From the NCBI GenBank assembly GCA_020634015.1, contig JACKCN010000002.1, positions 186,001 to 250,000 of the forward strand: a stretch of DNA of 64,000 bases, written 5' to 3'. Below, in pieces: positions 35,901 to 45,300 of this stretch. The notes below the pieces were generated by a model, which saw only the letters and a list, made by a program, of their open reading frames with translations, was not told the origin of the DNA and made no database searches. The position numbers were made by a program, and so were the translations under genes. Origin of the DNA: Candidatus Delongbacteria bacterium (GTDB lineage Bacteria; CAIWAD01). How positions within the stretch are numbered: position 1 is the stretch's first letter; each line of letters begins with the position of its first letter.

Positions 35901-36347
35901 CTGGGCTTCGGCCTGCACTTTCACCCATTGGAACTGTATGACTTCGGCAGTCTCCCCGAGCAGTGTGTGCGCGCCGCGGACCTGGCGGCGCGGCTGGTGG
36001 ACGGGCACGGTGAGCGGATCCGCATGCTGGGCTGGAAGTTCACCGACAAGACCATCCGCACCCGGCGTGACCGGCGTTGGATGAAGTTTCTCTCTCTCGA
36101 GGATACCACGGGCACCTGGGAAGCCGTACTCTTCCCCGATGTCTACGACCGCCATGTGCTGCTCAGCCGCGAGCGGGGTCCCTTTCTGCTCGAAGGCACC
36201 GTGGAGCGGGAAGCGGAGGTGCCCATGCTGCGCGTGACCCACATGGAACGTGCGGGCCGGCTGGACCCTTTGCGCGCGCGCGAGGTGGCCGCGGGAAGAG
36301 CGCTGGAGCGGTTTCAGTTGCCCGCCGGGACCCCGCAGCAGGCATGA
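32943..36347 (+). CDS. dnaE2: Error-prone DNA polymerase III alpha subunit, DnaE2/ImuC
   Basis: 1134 residues. C-family polymerase. Palm catalytic motif 'PDIDLDF' lies at about residue 453; other marks are 'IGRGSAANSIVSYCLG' and 'PRHTGIHAGGIVIS', and 'YGVMVYQEDVI' plus 'AGYAFCKAHSASFAVLS' in the fingers. The N-terminal PHP domain is degraded: the expected H-x-H reads 'ECHTAFSF' and D-H reads 'CDNRGLYG', so no PHP exonuclease activity is expected. A C-terminal OB fold is present ('FLSLEDTTGTWEAVLFPD'). ATG 32943 follows a G-rich stretch and the repeat array. Translesion mutagenesis with the ImuB-like protein upstream. The last codons already look like repeat sequence, and the stop is three bases before array B. 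Confidence 0.93.
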   Translation: MPLECHTAFSFGSGTLGPEALVKRAAELGHRSLALCDNRGLYGMVAFYKACREQGVRPILGCRFPEAGGLVVLARGAQGFGELCRLATLSQLGPGPWLGSSGAMGGHSLTPDTDHDPAAGEAHLRWSGDSAEKLGYEELRNFYGEGDLFHPEPASGLDYGEDQGGAQSPVIAGELQRRQREALRQSLLECEDCQLLLPTPQALDFLFHPEGERVPRRHGLRSPGELAGSCAVGLAPTLDRTRANVLYKRAKELGLPCVPQYPVYYDRPEDLELHQWLRAIHENRHLHGLCHSGRFRAGAWLRSPGEIRQDFAGLPEALRHEHRIEEACELQLELGGLRLPAPRLPEGITDAGDWLRTRCLEGLRRLYPGRARAEARVRLTRELAVIEELGFTGYFLVVDEIVGYARTEGLPMIGRGSAANSIVSYCLGFTEVDPVRHRLFFERFLNPCRSSPPDIDLDFSWVDRDRVLAFVYRHFGPERVAMICTMNTYALRGAIRESARILGISGEELRALTRHLPHGVSSDWETQLRETPEKFDLSPTQEPLKSVLRIARRLVGLPRHTGIHAGGIVISPGPLCDLLSLERASKGLVVTQLDMGPVEELGLLKIDLLAQRGLGVYSDLRRQLGREGQLEKMPHTVDGLCADPRVREMLREGRTMGCFYIESPGMQSLLRKLGCESYETLVAASSVIRPGVAESGMMQTFIERHRDPSKVEYLHPLMEEILSDTYGVMVYQEDVIKVAHAMAGMSLGEGDLLRRAMSGKGRSHEEMRGMKDSFVSRCVARGIAQDTAAEVWRQIESFAGYAFCKAHSASFAVLSCRVAWLKAWHPARFMAAVLSNGGGFYSAAAYVQEARRLGLRLLGPCVNHSLREYRGRDQELRVGLLALKGLSASTLHRLLDARREGGPFRSFRDLRRRSGASADELEALVQCGACDVFGATRPQLLWGVRLAEHDTNRRRQHSLFDEVEEVAPAGIEDYGWLERWLHERETLGFGLHFHPLELYDFGSLPEQCVRAADLAARLVDGHGERIRMLGWKFTDKTIRTRRDRRWMKFLSLEDTTGTWEAVLFPDVYDRHVLLSRERGPFLLEGTVEREAEVPMLRVTHMERAGRLDPLRAREVAAGRALERFQLPAGTPQQA

Positions 36348-36349
36348 GG

Positions 36350-37038
36350 CCAGCGGAGGACGCTGGCCTTGCAGCACGCGTTGTGCCAGCAGAGGGTGCT
36401 GGCCTTGCAGCAGGCGTTGTGCCAGCGGAGGGTGCTGGCCTTGCAGCAGGCGTCGTGCCAGCGGAGGATGCTGGCCTTGCAGCAGGCGTCGTGCCAGCGG
36501 AGGGTGCTGGCCTTGCAGCAGGCGTCGTGCCAGCGGAGGATGCTGGCCTTGCAGCAGGCGTGATGCCAGCGGAGGTTGCTGGCATTGCAGCAGGCGTTGT
36601 GCCAGCGGAGGATGCTGGCCTGGCAGCAGGCATGATGCCAGCGGAGGTTGCTGGCCTTGCAGCAGGCGTTGTGCCAGCGGAGGTTGCTGGCCTTGCAGCA
36701 GGCGCGTGTGCCAGCGGAGGTTGCTGGCCTTGCAGCAGGCGTGATGATGCCAGCGGAGGGTGCTGGCCTTGCAGCAGGCGTCGTGCCAGCGGAGGATGCT
36801 GGCCTTGCAGCAGGCGTCGTGCCAGCGGTGGATGCTGGCCTTGCAGCAGGCGTCGTGCCAGCGGAGGATGCTGGCCTTGCAGCAGGCGTCGTGCCAGCGG
36901 AGGATGCTGGCCTTGCAGCAGGCGTTGTGCCAGCGGAGGATGCTGGCCTTGCAGCAGGCGATGGTGCCAGCGGAGGTTGCTGGCCTTGCAGCAGGCGTGG
37001 CGCCAGCGGAGGTTGCTGGCCTTGCAGCAGGCGTCAAA
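36350..37038. repeat. 36-bp minisatellite array B, 19 units, inverted relative to array A
   Basis: Nineteen tandem units starting CCAGCGGAGG. Sixteen are 36 bp; three carry insertions (units at 36674, 37 bp; 36711, 39 bp; 36930, 37 bp). The reverse complement matches the array A unit except for about three bases, and the same A/C/T variable base recurs at the same position. Begins immediately after the dnaE2 stop codon. An ATG at 36344 overlaps that stop (ATGA) and opens a frame of 12-residue repeats (PAE-V/G/D-AGLAAG), but the frame is broken by the 37-bp unit, so I treat the array as non-coding. Confidence 0.97.
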
Positions 37039-37054
37039 CCAGCATCCAGGGAAA

Positions 37055-37074
37055 GAAAAAACCCCGGTGCGGGG
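37055..37074 (-). terminator. Minus-strand rho-independent terminator with no obvious gene
   Basis: Read on the minus strand: CCCCG-CAC-CGGGG followed by six T. It would end transcripts coming leftward from 37650-37075, where I find no convincing gene. It also insulates array B from such transcription. Confidence 0.6.
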
Positions 37075-37648
37075 AAGCATCGGGGCGCGGATGGAAGGTC
37101 CATCCAGGGGAGCCAAATGGGATTGGGAAATGGGATCAATGCAAGGTTCAGGAAAGAGGGGGCCCGTCAAGACAACCGCATGGGTTCCGGCATCGGTCGT
37201 CCCTGGCCGGGCCCCCGTTCCAGTAACCTGAACTCGGGAAGAAGAATTGCAATGGTCGTGCCAACTCTTCGATCAGTGTCGCAACACAAATGAAATCAAA
37301 TAGTTGGGAGTGTTTTTGGAGAATGTCGTGGTGAGGTGAGTACGGAACCGTGTAAGAATCGGGATAGAGAAGGTCCGTCGAGCGGGTCGCATGAAGCAAG
37401 GGTTAATTTTTTCAGACAGACCGGGGCCGCTGGCGGGCAGGACAATCAATGGCCCGTGGTACATTGGGGCCGACTCATCACTCTCCGGCTTCACACACGT
37501 ACTCCAGCAGGCAGATCCACATTCGATCCGGGGAGCCATGAAACCCGATGCCCGTTGACCGGTCAATGGGCAGTCGAGTTCGTCCCGATGGCGCGTTCAG
37601 CCGCGCCTCATGTACCATCCGTCCTTCCCCAGACCAGGAGTCCATCTG
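37075..37648. other. Non-coding region upstream of the RND operon
   Basis: Short frames only (up to about 140 codons), none recognisable. Locally AT-richer around 37230-37330. It should hold the RND-operon promoter. A small RNA on the minus strand ending at the terminator at 37055-37074 is possible but not demonstrated. Confidence 0.5.
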
Positions 37649-38746
37649 ATGTACAAGTCTTCCGTGCGGCGCAGCCTGGCCGCCCTGCTGCTGCCCCTCG
37701 TGCTGCTTTCGGCCACCGTGTCCTGCACCGTGGACGCTCATATGGACAAGGGTGGCAAGACTGAATCCGACAGCACGGCCGTCGACAGCACACTGGCCCG
37801 CCTCGTTCCCGTGGAAATCTCCATGGTCGACCGTGGCCCCATCAGCGATTACATCCACCTGGATGGTACCGTGACCACCGAAGACATCGTCGAGGTCTAT
37901 TCGCTGGTCAGCGGCCACGTGGCCCAGTTGCGCGTGGAAGCCGGCGACCGGGTGCGCGCGGGCGACACTCTGATGGTGCTCGAGGATGCGGAAATCCTGC
38001 TGGAAGCCCAGCGCGCGGCCAACGACCTGAACAAGGCGGAGCAGGATTTTGCTCGGCTGGAAGACCTCTCGCGCCAGAAACTGGTCAGTTCCCAGGAACT
38101 GGACGAGGCGCGCTACCGCCTTGAGAGTGCGCGCCTGGGACGCGACACCGCCGAACTGGCGGTGACACGCACGCGCGTGCAGGCTCCGATCAGCGGCATC
38201 GTGGCCGAGCGCCATGTGGGCGTGGGTGCCTGGATCCAGGGGTCGACACCCCTCTTCAAACTGCTGGACGATCGCGAGCTGATTGCCGTGCTCAACCTGC
38301 CGGAGAAAGAACTGGACCGCATCGCCGTGCGCCAGGAGGTCCAGGTGATCCTGCAGTCCAGCGACAACGAGGTCAAGGGCTGGATCAAGCGGATCTCCCC
38401 GGTGGTCGATCCGGCCAGCGGAACGGTGGAAGTGACGGTGGCCATTCCCGATGCCAATCACCGTTTGCGCAGCGGCATGTTCGCCAGCTTCGCGATCGTC
38501 ACGGGCACCCGCGAGCAGGCGGTACTGATTCCCAAGCGCTCCATCGTCTACGACCGCAACCGCCTGATCGTGTATGTCATTGAAGAGGGCAAGGCCCGCC
38601 GACGTCTTCTGGAGAAGGGATTCGAGGATGAGGACCGCATCGAGGTGCTGGCGGGTGTCAGCGCCGGAGACACCCTTGTGGTGGTGGGCCAGAACAGCCT
38701 GAAGGACCGGATGGGCGTGCGCGTGGTGACCGGGGAGGACAACTGA
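37649..38746 (+). CDS. RND efflux periplasmic adaptor (membrane fusion protein)
   Basis: 365 residues. ATG 37649 with AGGAG nine bases upstream gives a signal peptide ending in a likely lipobox 'ATVSC', so probably lipid-anchored. Order of domains: beta-barrel start 'GPISDYIHLDGTVTTEDIVE', lipoyl/barrel-sandwich 'VSGHVAQLRVEAGDRVRAGD', a short alpha-hairpin ('RAANDLNKAEQDFARLEDLS'), second lipoyl half 'RVQAPISGIVAERHVGVG', then beta-barrel and membrane-proximal domains. Connects the RND pump to an outer-membrane channel. Coupled to the permease by TGATG. Confidence 0.94.
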   Translation: MYKSSVRRSLAALLLPLVLLSATVSCTVDAHMDKGGKTESDSTAVDSTLARLVPVEISMVDRGPISDYIHLDGTVTTEDIVEVYSLVSGHVAQLRVEAGDRVRAGDTLMVLEDAEILLEAQRAANDLNKAEQDFARLEDLSRQKLVSSQELDEARYRLESARLGRDTAELAVTRTRVQAPISGIVAERHVGVGAWIQGSTPLFKLLDDRELIAVLNLPEKELDRIAVRQEVQVILQSSDNEVKGWIKRISPVVDPASGTVEVTVAIPDANHRLRSGMFASFAIVTGTREQAVLIPKRSIVYDRNRLIVYVIEEGKARRRLLEKGFEDEDRIEVLAGVSAGDTLVVVGQNSLKDRMGVRVVTGEDN

Positions 38747-41700
38747 TGGCCGCCGCCCGACGCGAGCGCGCCAGTCACCGCGGAGACGGCGGTTTCTTCC
38801 GCTTCGTGGTCCAGCGCCCGGTGGCCGTGTCGATGGTCGTGATGGCCGTGCTGGTCTTCGGCCTGATCTCCTTCAACCGCCTGCCGCTGACCCTGATGCC
38901 CGACATCTCCTACCCCAGCGTGACCCTGCACAGCGAGTTCGAGGGAGCCGCACCCGAGGAAGTGGAACAGTATGTGACACGCCCTCTCGAGCAGGCGCTC
39001 TCCGTGACCGGCAACATGGTCAGCATGAGCAGTCTCAGTCGCGCCGGGCAGAGCCAGCTCAGCATCGAGTTCGCCTGGGACACCAACATGGACCTGGCGA
39101 TCCAGGAAGTGCGCGAGAAGCTGGACAATGTCTGGTTGCCGGTCGAGGTGGCGCGGCCGCTGATCCTGCGCTACGATCCCTCGCTGGATCCGATGATCCG
39201 CATCGGCTTCACCTCGGAACGGATGCCGCTGGACGAATTGCGCCAGCTGGCCGAGGACGTGGTCAAGCGCGAGCTCGAAAAAGTGCGCGGAGTGGCTGCC
39301 GTGAAGGTCAAGGGCGGGCTCGAGGAAGAGATCCGCGTGGAACTGGACGAGCAGGCGATCTCGCTGCGCGGACTGAACCTTCAGACCATCAGCCGTCAGC
39401 TGGCGTCGGAGAATGTCAATCTGGCCGGAGGCAATCTCAAGGAAGGGCGCACCGAGTACATCGTGCGCGTGCTCAGCGAGTACCAGAGCGTGCAGGAGAT
39501 CGCCGAGACCCGCATCCAGGCCGGACCGGACACCTGGGTACGCCTGGGCGACATCGGGCGCGTATACCGCGGCAGCCGTGATCCCGACGTGCTCACCCGC
39601 GTCGACGGCCTGCCTTCGGTGGAAATCGAGATCCAGAAGGAAGCCGACGCCAACATCGTGCAGGTGGCCAACACGGTGCGCCTGGCACTCTTCGGCCCCA
39701 CGCGCGAACCGGCGGCTCCCGTGGACAGCCTGGCCGCCCGCCAGGACAGCATGGCGCTGGCCGCCAGCACGGACAAGCCCGCCGCGAAGGGTGGCCCCGG
39801 CGGTCGCCGCTTCGGCCCCGGCGGTGGCGGAGGAGATGAGCGTTCCTGGTGGCTGAGCGCCCGGCTGGGCGAGCAAGGCATCCAGACCCACCTGCTGGCC
39901 GACCAGAGCCGCTTCATCCAGGGCAGCATCAACGAATTGCGCAGCACGGCCATCATGGGCGGATTGCTGGCGGTGATCGTGCTCTTCATTTTCCTGCGCA
40001 GCGCGTACACCACCTTCATCGTGGCGCTCACGATTCCCTTCTCCGTGATCGCCGCCTTCGGGCCGGTGCAACTGGCCGGGCTGTCATTGAACATCATGTC
40101 CCTGGGCGGGCTTGCGCTGGGCATCGGCATGCTGGTGGACAACGCCATCGTGGTGCTCGAGTCGATCTTCCGTTGTCGAGAGGAAGGCGACAGCGTGGTC
40201 GAAGCGGCCATCCGTGGCACCAGCGAAGTGGGCGGGGCTGTGTTCGCATCCACCCTGACGACCGTGGCTGTGTTCCTGCCGATGGTCTTCGTTCAGGGCA
40301 TCGCCGGGCAGATCTTCGGCGATCTGGCGCGCGTGGTCGTGTACTCGCTCAGTGCTTCGCTGCTGCTGGCGCTGACCTTCATTCCCATGCTGGCCGCCCT
40401 GCAGCCCTCGGCGGACGCCGAATCCGGACGCGGACGCTGGAGCGGCCCCTTCCATCGTGCCTGGTTGCTGACTCCGCTTGCGGGCTGGACTCTGCTGCGC
40501 GGATTCTGGAGTACATCAAAGGCCTTCACCCATGGGCGATTCCGCTGGCTGCGGCTGGTGGCATTTCCCGTCGTGCTGCTGCTCCTGCTGGCGCGTGCCG
40601 TGGTGCTGTTCCTGGTGGAGCTGGTCCTGCGCCTCGTGGGTGGAGCGCTCTTTCTGGTCTTCTATCTGGCAAGCCTGCTGGGGCGTGGCCTGTTGCGTCT
40701 CACCGAATGGCTGGGACGGCGCCTCGAAGGATCCGGCCGCGGCCCCTTCGCACGCCTGGCGGACTTCTATCCACGCGCGCTGGCAGCGGCCCTGCGCCAC
40801 CGGATCGAACTGATCGGATCGGTGCTGGCTCTGTTCGTGGTCTGCGTGGTCTTCATTCTGCCTCGCGTGGGCACGGAACTGATGCCCACCGTGCATCAGG
40901 GCGAATTCCATGTGGACCTGAGCTGGCCGGTGGGCACACCCATCGAACGCAGCGCCGACCTGGCGGGCCGCGTGGAACATTTCCTCCATGGGCAACCCGA
41001 GGTGGCCAGTCTGGCCACGGTCACCGGTGGTGACGAGCGCGCTTCCATGGACCGCGAGACCGGGGGACACATCGCGCGCATCACCGTGCGCCTCAATGAA
41101 TCACGCGATCCTGCCGCCAGCGAGCAGGCCGTGCTGGGCCGACTGCGCCCCTTCCTGGCCACCCAGCCCGAGATGGACAGCCGCATCACCTATCCCGTGC
41201 TCTTCAGTTTCAAGACTCCCATCGAGGTGCAGTTGCTGGGCTACGACCTGCACGATCTCAACACGGGCAACCGCATGGTGATGGAAGAACTGGCGCACAT
41301 GGATGGCCTGGTGGACCTGAACACCAGCCTGCGTCCCGGCAACCCCGAACTGCGCATCACCTACCAGCGCGAGGCGCTCAACCGTCTGGGCCTGAATCTC
41401 AAGACCGTGGCCGAACTGGTGCGCGGCAAGATCCTGGGCGATGTGGACACCGAGTTCCGTGATCTGGACCGCCGTGTGGATGTCCGCGTGAAACTGCGCG
41501 AGGGCGATCTGGAGGGTGCCGACGCCGTGCGCTCACTGGTGATCAATCCCGGTCAGCCCGTGGCGATCCCGCTCTCGGCGGTGGCCGATGTGGAAATGGC
41601 CGAAGGCCCCAGCGAGATCCGCCGCGAAGACCAGGAACGCAGCGCCGTGATCCGGGCCAACCTGCGTGACCGGGACCTGGGCACCACCCTGGTCGAGCTC

Positions 41701-42339
41701 GAGTCGCGGCTGTCCCGCCTGCCCCTGCCCGATGGCACACGCGTGCAGGTGGTGGGGCAGAGCCAGGAAATGCAGCGCAGCCTGAACAGTCTGTATGGCG
41801 CGCTGCTGCTGGCGATCTTCCTGGTCTATGTGGTCATGGCCAGCCAGTTCGAGAGCCTGTTGCATCCGCTGGTGATCCTGTTCTCGGTGCCCTTCGCCTT
41901 CATCGGCGTGATCGGCGCCCTCTGGATGATGAACGTGCCCATCTCGGTGGTGGTCTTCCTGGGGGCGATCCTGCTGGTGGGCATCGTGGTCAACAACGCG
42001 ATCATTCTGGTGGATACCATCAACCTGCTGCGCTCAAGAGGCATGGAGCTGGGCAGCGCCGTGATCCAGGCCGGCTCGCTGCGTTTGCGCCCGATCATGA
42101 TGACCACGGGCACCACCGTCCTGGGTCTGATCCCCATGGCCCTGGGTGCCGGTGATGCCTCGGAGATGCGCGCGCCGCTGGCGATCACCGTGATCGTGGG
42201 ACTGACGACCAGCACCCTGCTGACTCTGTTCGTGGTGCCATCGCTCTACAGTCTGCTGGAACACCGCGGTGCCCTGGTGGAAGTCGAGCTGCCCACACGC
42301 GCGGACTCCGTGCCCGGGGGAGTACCCCATGAAACTTGA
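38746..42339 (+). CDS. RND efflux permease, HAE1-like, with unusual insertions
   Basis: 1197 residues, about 150 longer than typical AcrB-like pumps. Drug/proton antiporter of the inner membrane. TM1 'VQRPVAVSMVVMAVLVFGLI', 'NRLPLTLMPDISYPSV', and TM4 proton-relay Asp in 'GGLALGIGMLVDNAIVVLES'. The C-terminal repeat has 'LLVGIVVNNAIILVDTI' and 'RLRPIMMTTGTTVLGLIPMA'. Two insertions stand out: a Gly/Pro/Ala-rich stretch at about residues 320-368 in the porter domain, and a hydrophobic segment of several helices at about 555-675 between TM6 and TM7. Start overlaps the adaptor stop; the end overlaps the next permease by 11 bp. Confidence 0.93.
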   Translation: MAAARRERASHRGDGGFFRFVVQRPVAVSMVVMAVLVFGLISFNRLPLTLMPDISYPSVTLHSEFEGAAPEEVEQYVTRPLEQALSVTGNMVSMSSLSRAGQSQLSIEFAWDTNMDLAIQEVREKLDNVWLPVEVARPLILRYDPSLDPMIRIGFTSERMPLDELRQLAEDVVKRELEKVRGVAAVKVKGGLEEEIRVELDEQAISLRGLNLQTISRQLASENVNLAGGNLKEGRTEYIVRVLSEYQSVQEIAETRIQAGPDTWVRLGDIGRVYRGSRDPDVLTRVDGLPSVEIEIQKEADANIVQVANTVRLALFGPTREPAAPVDSLAARQDSMALAASTDKPAAKGGPGGRRFGPGGGGGDERSWWLSARLGEQGIQTHLLADQSRFIQGSINELRSTAIMGGLLAVIVLFIFLRSAYTTFIVALTIPFSVIAAFGPVQLAGLSLNIMSLGGLALGIGMLVDNAIVVLESIFRCREEGDSVVEAAIRGTSEVGGAVFASTLTTVAVFLPMVFVQGIAGQIFGDLARVVVYSLSASLLLALTFIPMLAALQPSADAESGRGRWSGPFHRAWLLTPLAGWTLLRGFWSTSKAFTHGRFRWLRLVAFPVVLLLLLARAVVLFLVELVLRLVGGALFLVFYLASLLGRGLLRLTEWLGRRLEGSGRGPFARLADFYPRALAAALRHRIELIGSVLALFVVCVVFILPRVGTELMPTVHQGEFHVDLSWPVGTPIERSADLAGRVEHFLHGQPEVASLATVTGGDERASMDRETGGHIARITVRLNESRDPAASEQAVLGRLRPFLATQPEMDSRITYPVLFSFKTPIEVQLLGYDLHDLNTGNRMVMEELAHMDGLVDLNTSLRPGNPELRITYQREALNRLGLNLKTVAELVRGKILGDVDTEFRDLDRRVDVRVKLREGDLEGADAVRSLVINPGQPVAIPLSAVADVEMAEGPSEIRREDQERSAVIRANLRDRDLGTTLVELESRLSRLPLPDGTRVQVVGQSQEMQRSLNSLYGALLLAIFLVYVVMASQFESLLHPLVILFSVPFAFIGVIGALWMMNVPISVVVFLGAILLVGIVVNNAIILVDTINLLRSRGMELGSAVIQAGSLRLRPIMMTTGTTVLGLIPMALGAGDASEMRAPLAITVIVGLTTSTLLTLFVVPSLYSLLEHRGALVEVELPTRADSVPGGVPHET

Positions 42340-45300
42340 TCGCCTGCTGCCCGAACTGTCCCTGCGCCGACCGATCACCGTGCTGATGATCTTCATCGCG
42401 ATGCTGGTCACGGGCATGGTGGCCCTCCAGCGTGTGCCACTGGAAATGATGCCCAGTGGGTTCAAGTCACCCTGGATGGGCTTCTGGGTGCCCTATCCCA
42501 ATTCCACGCCCGAGGAGATCGAGGAACTGATCGCACGGCCCTTCGAGGAGCAGTTGCGCACGGTCGCGGGCATCGAGTACCTGGAATCCTACAGCCAGAG
42601 CCACGGTGTCTGGTTCTTCATCCAGCTGCGCAACGGAGTGAATACCGATCTGGCCTGGAACCAGTTGCGGGATCGCCTGGACCGGGCCCTGATCGAGGTG
42701 GACCTGGACATCGAGAAGGTCCGGCTGCGGCGGATGGGCATGGGGGAGAGCATCTTCTTCATGGGCGTGTCCACCGAAATGGAGCTCAGCGAAGCCCACT
42801 GGCTGGCCGATGAGCTGCTTCGCAAACCGCTTGAACAGATCGACGGAGTGGCCAAGGTGGATTTCTGGGGCGGCGACGCCCAGGAACTGCTGATCGACCT
42901 GGATTTGGAAAGCCTGGGACGGCATCGCATCGGGGCACGCGAGGTGGTGATGCGTCTCCAGCAGGAGAACTTCGCCCTGGGCAATGGCGAGATCACCGAA
43001 GGCAGCCGTCGTCTTACCGTGCGCAGCGACGCGATCTGGCGCACGGTGGAGGAGGTGGCCGACATTCCCCTGCGTCAGGACGGCCTGCGCCTGCGCGATG
43101 TGGCCCACGTGCACATCGACGCCCCCGAGAAGACCTGGACCATGCGTGTGGACGGCAACCAGGGCCTGATGCTTTCGGTGGCCAAGGAATCCACGGCCAA
43201 TACCGAGCACATCTGTCGCGATGTGGACGCGCTGCTGAACAAGGCCATGAAGGACCCGCGCCTTGAAGGGCTCAAGGTCAGCAAGCTCTTCAGCCAGGGC
43301 GACTTCATCCGCGAGAGCATTGACAACCTGAAGGAGAGCGCGATCTGGGGCGGCATCTTTTCCACCCTGGTGATCTTCTTCTTCATGCGGCGCTGGCGGA
43401 TGACCTTTCTGATCACGGCCGCGATTCCCTTCAGCATTTTCGTGACCGTGATGGTGATCTATTTCGCCGGCTGGAGTCTGAACATCATCACCATGATGGG
43501 GCTGATGCTCAGTGTGGGCATGGTGGTGGACAACGCGATCGTGGTGATGGAATCCATCCAGAGCCAGCGAGAACATTCCAGTGATCCGGCCACGGCGTCC
43601 ATCGAGGGGGCCGCCGAGGTCAGCCTGGCGGTCACGGTGGCCACCCTGACCACCGTGGTGGTCTTTCTGCCCCTGATGCTGATCAGCAACAACGCGGGGT
43701 TCTCGTTCTACATGACCCGCATCGGCATGCCGGTGGTCAGTTCGCTGCTGGCCTCGCTGCTGGTGGCACTGCTCTTTCTGCCTCAGCTGGTCAGCCGCGC
43801 CCGCCTGTTTCACGAAATCAAGGAAAGCCGACTGATCTCGTGGAGCAACCGCAAGGTGGTGGCCCTGCTGGATCGCTGTCTGCGTCACCGCTTCGACACG
43901 GGGCTGGTGCTGCTGCTGATCTTCGCGCTCATCGCGATTCCCCAGAAGCTGGTGCCCTCGTCGGGCGAGGGCGACGGCAACGTGAACAATTTCGAACTGA
44001 ACGTGCAGATGCCCGTGTCCTACAGTTTCGAGGACGCGGATGCCCTCTTCAAGCGCCTGGAAGCGCGATTCGAGGAGCAGCGCGAGCATTACAACATCAA
44101 GACCGTGACCGCGCGCCACAGCAATACCTGGGGCAACATCGAGGTCTTCCTGAACAGCGACGTGCAGCGCAGCTGGTACGGACACGCCGCTTACTCGCTG
44201 CTGGAAACCGTTGGCCTGTACAAGCGCGGGACGCTCAACCGGGAAGAAGTGATCGAGGACGTGAAGAAGAACCTGCCCACGGTGCCCGGGGTGGAAATGA
44301 ACATCGGCTGGGGCAACGACGGGCAGGACGAGAATGCGATCACGCTCTCGATCAACGGGCAGGACACCAACATGCTGCGCAGCCTGGCCGAGGAAGCCCG
44401 GCGCCGGATGGAGGGACTGCCGCAGATCGTGTCCACCGAGCTGGACGTGGATCAGGGCGACCAGGAACTGCGCCTGGTGACCGACCGTCAGGCCATGGAC
44501 CGCTCGGGCGTGAGCGCCTCGGCCCTGGCCGGCACCGTACGCTACGCCCTCTCGGGAGCACAATTGCCCGACCTCCGCCAGGGAGGCCGTGAACTGGATG
44601 CCGTGGTCCGGCTGGAGGAGGGCGACCGCGACCAGCTGAGCAAGCTCAAGAACCTGACCGTGGGTTCCTTGAACGGGCGCCAGGTACCCATGGGCGAATT
44701 GATGGACGTGGAGCACCGCACGGCCATGGGCACCATCCGCCGCAGCCAGGGCAAGAGCTTCATGCGGATCAAGATCGCCACCGATTCCAAGGACAACGAT
44801 GCGCTCACCCAATCGATCCGCTCGATCATGGAGGGCATGAACTTCCCGCCGGGTTACGACTGGTCCTTCGGGCGCTTTGCCGACCGGCTGCAGGAGCAGC
44901 AGAACAGCCAGCAACTGGCGATGATCCTGGCGCTCTGTTTTGTGTTCCTGCTGATGGGGGTGCTCTTCGAGAGCTTCATGCTGCCGCTGACCATTCTGGC
45001 ATCCATCCCCTTTGCGATCTGGGGAGCGCAATGGGCGCTGCTGATCACGGGGTCCAGCTTTGACCTGATGGCGGGCATCGGCATGGTGATTCTGGTGGGC
45101 ATCGTGGTCAACAACGCCATCGTGCTGATCGATCGCGTGGTGCGCCTGCGCCATCAGGGCATCGAACGCCACCGGGCACTGCTGATGGCCACCGAGCAAC
45201 GTTTCCGCCCGGTGATGATGACCGCGGCCACCACGGTCTGCGGCCTGATTCCCATGGCGGTGGGCAATGCGGCACTGATCGGGCTGCCCTATGCCCCCAT

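Noticed and set aside
32294..37038. CRISPR array
   Set aside because: Units are contiguous with no unique spacers and no cas genes are near.
36344..37231. Translated repeat protein coupled to dnaE2
   Set aside because: The frame changes at the 37-bp unit at 36674 and is not restored, giving a compositionally odd Cys/Trp/Arg-rich tail. Kept only as part of a finding.
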